Assembly: GCA_017483405.1 (NCBI GenBank)
Contig: JAFUWP010000459.1
Coordinates: forward strand, 1-11,031
DNA from: Oscillospiraceae bacterium
GTDB lineage: Bacteria > Bacillota > Clostridia > Oscillospirales > Ruminococcaceae
Direction: 5' to 3'
DNA: 11,031 nucleotides
The position numbers were made by a program, and so were the translations under genes. The notes under the pieces are model-generated. The model made no database searches. It had not been told where the DNA came from and saw nothing but the letters and a program-made list of their open reading frames with translations. Positions within the stretch are counted from its first letter, which is position 1. Each line of letters opens with the position of its first letter. Below, in pieces: positions 5,727-11,031 of this stretch.

Positions 5727-6620
5727 ATGCAGAAAAGCAAACAGACGGAAATTGCCGTCCGTGTTTCGACTGTCAGTATCATCGGGAATGTCGCGCTTTC
5801 GGCATTGAAGATACTTGCCGGAATCCTGTCGCATTCAGCGGCACTGGTCAGTGACGGAATTCATTCGGCCTCGGATTTGGTGAGTTCTGTTGTGGTGATT
5901 ATCGGAGTCCGGCTTTCAGCCAGAGAGGAAGACGCTGACCATCCCTACGGTCATGAACGGCTGGAATGTGTCGCCGCGATAGTGCTTTCCGTCTTATTGT
6001 TACTGACGGGCTGTCTGATAGGCTATCAGGCATTTGAAACTATCACATCCGGAGAAACGAAAAATATCGCCGTTCCGAAATTCTTTTCCCTGATAGCCGT
6101 GATTCTGTCGATTCTCGTAAAAGAAGCCATGTATTGGTATACCCGATATTATGCCATCCGGATTCATTCCGGCGCACTGATGGCGGATGCATGGCATCAC
6201 CGGAGCGATTCACTTTCTTCGATAGGCGCATTGGCAGGCATCATCGGAGCACGGCACGGATGGCAGATACTTGACCCCATCGCAAGCCTGATTATCTGTA
6301 TTTTTATTATTAAAACAGCTTATGAAATTTTCAGGGATGCCGTCAATCAGATGGTCGATAAGGCCTGCGACAAGGAAACCGAAACCCGTATCCGTGAATG
6401 CATCCTGAAACAGGAAGGCGTTATCAGTATTGATTTACTGAAAACAAGAACATTCGCCAGCCGGATTTATGTCGATTTGGAAATTTCAGCAGACGGACAG
6501 ATGACCCTTTCCGATGCGCATGAAATTGCCCACCGGATTCATGACCGTGTGGAACAGGAAATTCCGGATGTCAAACATATCATGATACATGTGAATCCGG
6601 CGCAGAAAACAGAATCCTGA
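5727..6620 (+). CDS. Cation diffusion facilitator (CDF) family divalent metal exporter
   Basis: From ATG 5727 the protein is 297 aa, the usual CDF size. There are about six membrane segments (roughly 12-31, 36-61, 82-103, 116-136, 147-175 and 181-199) and a cytoplasmic C-terminal domain (about 205-290) used for dimerisation and metal sensing. Metal-site residues are SDGIHSASD in TM2 (His46, Asp50) and ADAWHHRSD in TM5 (His157, Asp161), that is HxxxD/HxxxD. This pattern points to zinc rather than the DxxxD pairs of manganese exporters. The loop DHPYGHERLE (71-80) is also characteristic. It probably exports Zn, perhaps Co, Cd or Fe, in exchange for protons. The start is unsure: AGGGGTG (5705-5711) lies 15 nt before this ATG, GTG 5709 overlaps that site, and an in-frame ATA at 5718 is at ideal distance. 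A terminator precedes the gene; none clear follows. Confidence 0.9.
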   Translation: MQKSKQTEIAVRVSTVSIIGNVALSALKILAGILSHSAALVSDGIHSASDLVSSVVVIIGVRLSAREEDADHPYGHERLECVAAIVLSVLLLLTGCLIGYQAFETITSGETKNIAVPKFFSLIAVILSILVKEAMYWYTRYYAIRIHSGALMADAWHHRSDSLSSIGALAGIIGARHGWQILDPIASLIICIFIIKTAYEIFRDAVNQMVDKACDKETETRIRECILKQEGVISIDLLKTRTFASRIYVDLEISADGQMTLSDAHEIAHRIHDRVEQEIPDVKHIMIHVNPAQKTES

Positions 6621-6634
6621 CAGAAAAATCATAC

Positions 6635-6663
6635 TTGCTTTTTTTTGAAAACTATGCTATAAT
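6635..6663 (+). promoter_or_regulatory. Sigma-A-type promoter for the ROK-type regulator
   Basis: TTGCTT (6635-6640), a 17-bp spacer ending in TGC, and TATAAT (6658-6663) form a strong extended -10 promoter. Its expected start near 6670 leaves a leader of about 34 nt with ribosome site AAAGGA (6690-6695). Confidence 0.82.
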
Positions 6664-6703
6664 AATGAAGATAATAAAAATCCTGCCGGAAAGGAACGAT
6701 ACT

Positions 6704-7957
6704 ATGCAGAGCGGAATCAGCAAATTAGACCTGAAAAGAATCAACAGAATGCAGGTGCTTCGTACCGTATGGGAGGCAGGGCCGGTTTCCAGAGTGGACT
6801 TGTCTCAGAAATTACAGATTACACGTGCCTCCATCACGCAGATTACAAATGCCATGATTGAAGAAGGCGTACTCATGGAAATCGGAGAAGCACCCTATCA
6901 GAATCAGCAGGATAACAGACTGCCGAAAGGCAGAAGAAAAATTTTACTGGACATCAACGCGAATTATAAATTTGTACTCGGTGCAGTCATCAGCGAACAG
7001 GAAGTGACAGTCGGCCTGTGTACCATGCACATGGATATTCTGGATAAAGCCAGCATGAACTGCAATGAACATACCAGCCGGAAAGAAATCATACAGTTTA
7101 TTGTCACATCGGCAGAACACATGATGAGCAACAGCTGTCTGACAAAAAAAGAAGTTCTGGGACTGGGAGTCGGTGTCATGCCGATTATGATTGGCCGGAT
7201 GAGAGTTTTCTATAAAGATGGAATTCTCGATTTCACCGAACTGACAAAGGCATTATCCTCCTTTTCGCAGATACCGCCGGTATTCTGCGGAAATGCCGTC
7301 TGGTTACAGGCACTTGCAAATGCCGACCTGCAAAGAGGCAGTCTCGAAGCAAATGCAAATCATGTTTATCTGCATCTGGGGAGTCATATTCATATCGCTT
7401 TGTTAAGACCGGAGAAATCAGAAAAAGATTATCTGACATACAGTTATCTGACAGAACGCTGTATTGTCCGCCCTGGGGGAAGACAGCAGGACAGTTATCC
7501 GGCCGGTTCGGTCAGGGCACAGCTCTCGATTCAGGCGATGCAGGCCAGAATTGCCGAAGTCTACAGTAAAGAACGGACACCGTTTCTGTATTCGGCAACA
7601 GACGGCTATATCGAACGCGTCACGCTGGAGCAGATGTATCAGGCGGTTTCTTCCGGAGATACGCGATGTGAATCCGTTGTCAACGAAATCATGCAGGACT
7701 GGAGTGTGCTGCTGCATAATCTGGTCTGCTGTTTTCAGGCGCAGACAGTTGTACTGCATCACTTTGAACTGAGCGAAAAAGGTTTCGCAAGTTTCAAGCG
7801 TTATGTCAAGGAGTTCGCGAGCGATGATGTCGCCGAACGGCTTGTTTGCAGCAGTGTCGAAGGCAAAACGGATTTTCTGGGCGGATGTTCGCTTGTTCTT
7901 CTGAAAAATTTCTACATGAACGGCGGTATTCCGGAACAGAGTACGGTAAAATTATAA
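6704..7957 (+). CDS. ROK/NagC-XylR-type transcriptional regulator with degenerate sugar-kinase domain
   Basis: The protein is 417 aa. ATG at 6704 lies 8 nt after AAAGGA (6690-6695); an upstream in-frame TTG at 6635 falls inside the promoter. Residues 12-60 are a winged helix-turn-helix (RINRMQVLRTVWEAGPVSR, then LSQKLQITRASITQITNAMI), closed by the wing GRRKILLDIN (77-86) typical of ROK repressors. The remaining part follows ROK order: VLGAVISEQEVTVGL (91-105), GLGVGVMPI (153-161), VFCGNAVWLQALANADLQRG (193-212), VYLHLGSHIHIALL (221-234) and VVLHHFELSEKG (349-360). Key kinase features are missing: the END-type catalytic Asp is Ala198, the Gly-rich loop is GSHIHIALL, and no CxCGxxGCxE zinc motif is seen. 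It is therefore a regulator, probably of a carbohydrate gene, with an altered ligand pocket. Its targets are not evident from its neighbours. Confidence 0.82.
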   Translation: MQSGISKLDLKRINRMQVLRTVWEAGPVSRVDLSQKLQITRASITQITNAMIEEGVLMEIGEAPYQNQQDNRLPKGRRKILLDINANYKFVLGAVISEQEVTVGLCTMHMDILDKASMNCNEHTSRKEIIQFIVTSAEHMMSNSCLTKKEVLGLGVGVMPIMIGRMRVFYKDGILDFTELTKALSSFSQIPPVFCGNAVWLQALANADLQRGSLEANANHVYLHLGSHIHIALLRPEKSEKDYLTYSYLTERCIVRPGGRQQDSYPAGSVRAQLSIQAMQARIAEVYSKERTPFLYSATDGYIERVTLEQMYQAVSSGDTRCESVVNEIMQDWSVLLHNLVCCFQAQTVVLHHFELSEKGFASFKRYVKEFASDDVAERLVCSSVEGKTDFLGGCSLVLLKNFYMNGGIPEQSTVKL

Positions 7958-7958
7958 T
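7953..7958 (+). promoter_or_regulatory. Possible -10 element for a pyrG leader transcript
   Basis: A perfect TATAAT overlaps the stop codon of the ROK-type gene. The -35 position 17 bp upstream (TCCGGA, 7930-7935) is poor and there is no TG extension. It is listed because no better promoter lies between the hairpin at 7978-8031 and pyrG. pyrG may instead be reached by read-through from the upstream gene. Confidence 0.3.
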
Positions 7959-7977
7959 TTTCAGCTGAATATCGGGC

Positions 7978-8031
7978 AATGAGGCCTCATGCAGTCTGTA
8001 GGGATACAGTCTGTGTGAGGCTTTATTTTTT
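7978..8031 (+). terminator. Long terminator hairpin between the ROK gene and pyrG (possible pyrG attenuator)
   Basis: Bases 7978-7994 pair with 8011-8027 over 17 uninterrupted positions (four G-U). After a T-T mismatch, an inner 5-bp stem (7996-8000 with 8005-8009) is capped by GGGA, a GNRA-type loop. Six T residues (8026-8031) follow. It can simply end the upstream gene, but it lies 41 nt before the pyrG start with no convincing promoter in between, so it may control pyrG by attenuation. Confidence 0.85.
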
Positions 8032-8071
8032 GATAGATATTTTAAATTTATATTTACGGAGGTTTTTAATT

Positions 8072-9694
8072 ATGGAAGAACATCAGACAAAATATGTATT
8101 TGTCACCGGCGGAGTGGTTTCCGGACTGGGAAAAGGCATCACTGCGGCATCGCTGGGCAGACTGCTCAAAGCAAGAGGGTATCGTGTCACCATCATGAAG
8201 CTTGACCCGTATATCAATGTTGACCCTGGCACAATGAGTCCGTATCAGCATGGCGAAGTGTTCGTCACCGAGGACGGCGGCGAAACTGATTTGGATTTAG
8301 GCCATTACGAAAGATTTATTGATGAAAATCTTTCTGTCAATAACAATGCTACAACAGGGAAGATTTACTGGACAGTTCTGAATAAAGAACGCCGCGGCGA
8401 TTATCTCGGCGGAACAGTACAGGTGATTCCGCATATCACAAATGAGATTAAAGAGCGCATCTACCGCGCCGGAAAAAACAGCAATGCAGATATTGTCATC
8501 ACCGAAATCGGCGGTACAGTCGGCGATATTGAAAGTACTCCGTTTCTGGAGGCTATCCGTCAGTTTGCCGGAGAAGTCGGCCGAGAAAATGCTATGTATA
8601 TTCATGTCACGCTGTTACCGTTCATTTCCGGCTCGAATGAGCTGAAATCGAAGCCGACTCAGCATTCCGTAAAAGAACTGCTTTCCATCGGGATTCAGCC
8701 GAATATCATCGTCTGCCGGACGGAACAGCAGATTCCGCAGGATGTCGCCGAAAAGATAGCCCTGTTCTGCAATGTCCGGAAAGCCGATATTATTCAGAAT
8801 ATGACAGCACCTTCCCTGTATGAAGTGCCCGTCATGCTGGAACAGGAAGGCCTTGCAAAAGAAGTTTGCTATCATCTGGGATTAATCAACAGAGGGCCTG
8901 ACCTCGCCGACTGGATTTCCATGACCGAACGGCAGAATCGCGCACAGAAAGAAGTCACTATCGGGCTGGTCGGAAAATATGTCGCCTTGCAGGATGCCTA
9001 TCTTTCTGTAGCCGAGGCACTCCGTCACGGCGGAATCGTCAACGATGCAAAAGTAAAGATTCTCTGGATAGATTCCGAAAAAATCACCCCCGATACCGCC
9101 GGAGATATGCTTTCTTCCTGCGATGGCATCATCGTCCCTGGGGGATTCGGTGACAGAGGCATCGAAGGGATGATTGAAGCTATCCGCTGGGGGCGTGAAA
9201 ATCAGATTCCGGTATTCGGAATCTGTCTCGGTATGCAGATGATGGTTGTCGAAACTGCCCGTCATCTGGCCGGCCTGACAGAAGCCAATTCTTCGGAATT
9301 CACACCGGAAGGCACACAGAACGTCATCGACATCATGGATGACCAGAAAGATATTACCGAAAAAGGCGGTACAATGCGCCTTGGCCTGTATCCGTGCAGA
9401 CTCGTGAAAGATACCAGAGTTTCTGAAATTTACAGCGAAGAACTCATTTATGAACGCCATCGCCACAGATGGGAATTCAATAATGCCTATCGCAGACAGC
9501 TGACCGAAGCCGGTCTGCAAATTGCCGGTCTGTCTCCGGATGAAAAACTTGTCGAAATTGTCGAACGTCCCGAACATCCGTGGTTTATCGGAGTGCAGTT
9601 CCATCCGGAATTCAAATCCCGTCCGAACCGTCCGCAGAAATTGTTTGCTGATTTCATCAGGGCATCTCTGGAAAACGGCGCAAAGAAAAAATGA
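8072..9694 (+). CDS. pyrG: CTP synthase (glutamine-hydrolysing)
   Basis: The protein is 540 aa, normal for the family. ATG at 8072 lies 9 nt after GGAGG (8058-8062); a longer in-frame start at 7979 lies inside the terminator hairpin and is rejected. The N-terminal synthetase domain has KYVFVTGGVVSGLGKGITAA (7-26) with the ATP loop SGLGKG, MKLDPYINVDPGTMSPYQHG (42-61) and TEIGGTVGDIES (144-155). The C-terminal class I glutamine amidotransferase domain starts about residue 295 and has VPGGFGDRG (355-363), the catalytic Cys385 in FGICLGMQM, and His511/Glu513 in QFHPEF. It converts UTP, ATP and glutamine to CTP, the last step of de novo pyrimidine nucleotide synthesis, in the cytoplasm. All catalytic residues are intact. 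A separate promoter starts the next gene, so pyrG is probably monocistronic. Confidence 0.98.
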   Translation: MEEHQTKYVFVTGGVVSGLGKGITAASLGRLLKARGYRVTIMKLDPYINVDPGTMSPYQHGEVFVTEDGGETDLDLGHYERFIDENLSVNNNATTGKIYWTVLNKERRGDYLGGTVQVIPHITNEIKERIYRAGKNSNADIVITEIGGTVGDIESTPFLEAIRQFAGEVGRENAMYIHVTLLPFISGSNELKSKPTQHSVKELLSIGIQPNIIVCRTEQQIPQDVAEKIALFCNVRKADIIQNMTAPSLYEVPVMLEQEGLAKEVCYHLGLINRGPDLADWISMTERQNRAQKEVTIGLVGKYVALQDAYLSVAEALRHGGIVNDAKVKILWIDSEKITPDTAGDMLSSCDGIIVPGGFGDRGIEGMIEAIRWGRENQIPVFGICLGMQMMVVETARHLAGLTEANSSEFTPEGTQNVIDIMDDQKDITEKGGTMRLGLYPCRLVKDTRVSEIYSEELIYERHRHRWEFNNAYRRQLTEAGLQIAGLSPDEKLVEIVERPEHPWFIGVQFHPEFKSRPNRPQKLFADFIRASLENGAKKK

Positions 9695-9701
9695 TTTTTT
9701 C
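9685..9701 (+). terminator. Weak A/T stem at the pyrG stop codon
   Basis: GAAAAAA (9685-9691) and TTTTTTC (9695-9701) are complementary, and the TGA stop is the 3-nt loop between them. The single G-C pair makes the stem weak. The T run could support partial termination, but no better terminator is visible after pyrG. Confidence 0.25.
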
Positions 9702-9711
9702 AGCTTTCCTC

Positions 9712-9740
9712 TTGCATTTTGTCTGAGTTTATATTATAAT
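9712..9740 (+). promoter_or_regulatory. Sigma-A-type promoter for the DUF1846 gene
   Basis: TTGCAT (9712-9717), a 17-bp spacer and a perfect TATAAT (9735-9740). Transcription should begin near 9747, leaving about 32 nt of leader before the ATG at 9779. Confidence 0.8.
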
Positions 9741-9778
9741 AGAAGATGAGAATTTTTTTAAGAAGGGATTTTTCTATT

Positions 9779-11031
9779 ATGAGTTCAGGAAAAATAGGTT
9801 TTGACAATAACAAGTATCTGAAAATGCAGTCGGAGCATATCCGCGAACGTATTGCCCATTTCGGAGACAAGCTCTATCTGGAATTCGGCGGAAAGCTGTT
9901 TGATGATTATCATGCATCGAGAGTTCTGCCAGGGTTCAGGCCGGACAGCAAATTGCAGATGCTCCTGCAATTAAAAGAAGAAGCGGAAATTGTCATTGTC
10001 ATCAATGCAGGCGATATTGAAAAAAATAAAGTCCGCGGAGATTTAGGCATCACCTACGATGTGGATGTTATCAGATTGTTCAATATCTTTACCAAAATCG
10101 GCCTGTATGTGAGCAGTGTCGTGCTGACCAGATATGAGCATCAGCCGACAGCCGATGCTTTTCAGAGCCGTCTGGAAGCACTCGGTGTGAAGGTATATCA
10201 TCATTATTCTATCAAGGGTTATCCGTCCAATCTGGAACTTATCATGAGTGATGAGGGCTACGGAAAGAATGATTATATCGAAACTTCCAGAAAACTTGTC
10301 GTTGTGACAGCCCCGGGCCCTGGGAGCGGAAAAATGGCGACCTGTCTTTCTCAGATTTATCACGAGCATAAGAGGGGAGTCAATGTCGGTTATGCCAAGT
10401 TTGAAACATTCCCTATCTGGAATATTCCGCTCCGTCATCCGGTGAATATCGCTTATGAAGCCGCCACTTCCGACCTGAATGATGTCAACATGATTGACCC
10501 GTTCCATCTGGAGGCCTATAATAAGACAACAGTCAATTATAACCGCGATATTGAAATCTTTCCGGTGCTGAATGCCATGTTTGACAGAATCCTCGGCGAA
10601 TCGCCTTACAAATCGCCTACGGATATGGGGGTCAATATGGCCGGCAACTGCATTATTGATGATGATGCCGTTTGTGAAGCCGCTAAAGAAGAAATCATCC
10701 GCCGTTATTATACCGCATTATGCGGCAGAAAAAAAGGCACTTCCACGGAAGAAGAAGTCTATAAGCTCGAACTGCTCATGAAACAGGCCGGAGTCAGCGC
10801 GGAGAACAGAAAAGTTGTCGTTCCTGCGCTCGAAAAGGAAAAGCGGACAGGCGAACCCGCCGCCGCGATGGAACTGCCTGACGGTACTATCCTCACCGGC
10901 AGAACTTCCGATTTGCTGGGGGCATGTTCCGCGCTCCTGCTGAATGCGCTGAAATATTTCGCCGGTCTGGATGATAAAATTCTGCTGATGTCGCCTCATG
11001 TTATCGAACCGATTCAGAATCTCAAAACGCA
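9779..11031 (+). CDS. DUF1846 / UPF0371 family protein (partial, C-terminus outside window)
   Basis: The frame is open from ATG 9779 to the window end, 417 codons of a family usually near 500 aa. The ribosome site is AAGGGA, ending at 9768, 10 nt before the ATG. The N-terminus GKIGFDNNKYLKMQSEHIRE (4-23) and FGGKLFDDYHASRVLPGF (36-53) are highly characteristic. There is a P-loop-like VTAPGPGSGKMATCLSQ (176-192) and conserved VGYAKFETFPIWNIPLRHPV (203-222), NRDIEIFPVLNAM (255-267) and SPTDMGVNMAG (279-289). The family occurs in many Bacillota and has no established reaction that I can name; the P-loop suggests nucleotide binding. It follows pyrG by 84 nt but has its own promoter, so a link to CTP synthesis is not implied. 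The family call is firm, the function unknown. Confidence 0.9.
   Translation, partial: MSSGKIGFDNNKYLKMQSEHIRERIAHFGDKLYLEFGGKLFDDYHASRVLPGFRPDSKLQMLLQLKEEAEIVIVINAGDIEKNKVRGDLGITYDVDVIRLFNIFTKIGLYVSSVVLTRYEHQPTADAFQSRLEALGVKVYHHYSIKGYPSNLELIMSDEGYGKNDYIETSRKLVVVTAPGPGSGKMATCLSQIYHEHKRGVNVGYAKFETFPIWNIPLRHPVNIAYEAATSDLNDVNMIDPFHLEAYNKTTVNYNRDIEIFPVLNAMFDRILGESPYKSPTDMGVNMAGNCIIDDDAVCEAAKEEIIRRYYTALCGRKKGTSTEEEVYKLELLMKQAGVSAENRKVVVPALEKEKRTGEPAAAMELPDGTILTGRTSDLLGACSALLLNALKYFAGLDDKILLMSPHVIEPIQNLKT

Noticed and set aside
7979..7990. 12-base perfect palindrome ATGAGGCCTCAT as a possible operator
   Set aside because: It is part of the terminator stem region, and a 12-base palindrome is expected a few times by chance in 11 kb.
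7979..8071. Extra 31 N-terminal residues on CTP synthase
   Set aside because: The longer start lies inside the terminator hairpin and has no ribosome site; the family begins near the ATG at 8072.
8882..9604. Long minus-strand open frame (240 codons) inside pyrG
   Set aside because: It is a mirror of the strongly conserved pyrG frame and shows no ribosome site or protein-like motifs.
1..11031. Mobile element, CRISPR array, phage or defence island
   Set aside because: No transposase, integrase, direct-repeat array, tRNA-associated attachment site or defence-gene domain was seen; the content is ordinary chromosomal genes.

Overview
The window looks like an ordinary chromosomal segment of a low-to-moderate GC, spore-associated Bacillota. 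My best guess is a Ruminococcus-like member of the Clostridia (Oscillospiraceae). The grounds are the dipicolinate synthase pair, an SPKTGD-type cell-wall sorting protein with a FN3-like domain and Thr/Lys linker, a lipoprotein with a ruminococcal-looking extracellular module, strong AGGAGG-type ribosome sites, and frequent extended -10 promoters (TGNTATAAT). The genus is inferred from style, not from any search.

Layout, left to right. (1) 1-503, minus strand: the 5' part of a surface lipoprotein gene; its C-terminal coding end lies outside the window. (2) 504-830: a divergent promoter region. (3) 831-1921: a two-gene unit, a cytidylate-kinase-like protein followed 2 nt later by a TTG-started HAD-like phosphatase. 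(4) 2009-3467: dpaA-dpaB (spoVFA-spoVFB), overlapping and closed by a clear intrinsic terminator; a sigma-K-like box lies just upstream. (5) 3612-4529: an AEC-family permease with its own sigma-A-type promoter. (6) 4709-5572: a small secreted, sortase-anchored FN3-like protein with a strong promoter, a leader inverted repeat and a terminator. (7) 5727-6620: a CDF-family divalent cation exporter with an odd translation start. (8) 6704-7957: a ROK-type regulator whose sugar-kinase domain looks catalytically dead. (9) 8072-9694: CTP synthase (pyrG), preceded by a long terminator hairpin that may be a leader attenuator. (10) 9779 to the window end: a DUF1846 (UPF0371) protein, truncated by the window edge.

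The genes do not form one pathway. They are mostly one- or two-gene transcription units on the plus strand, each with its own promoter. Two themes are visible. One is sporulation: dpaAB makes dipicolinic acid in the mother cell. The other is the cell surface: the lipoprotein and the sortase substrate. Nucleotide metabolism appears twice (the cytidylate-kinase-like protein and CTP synthase), but the two genes are far apart and not obviously linked.

I saw no mobile elements, CRISPR arrays, tRNA or rRNA genes, phage genes or defence cassette, and nothing I would call a new system. The most useful items to check are the pyrG leader hairpin, the sigma-K-like site at dpaA, the degenerate ROK regulator and the leader inverted repeat of the FN3-like surface protein.
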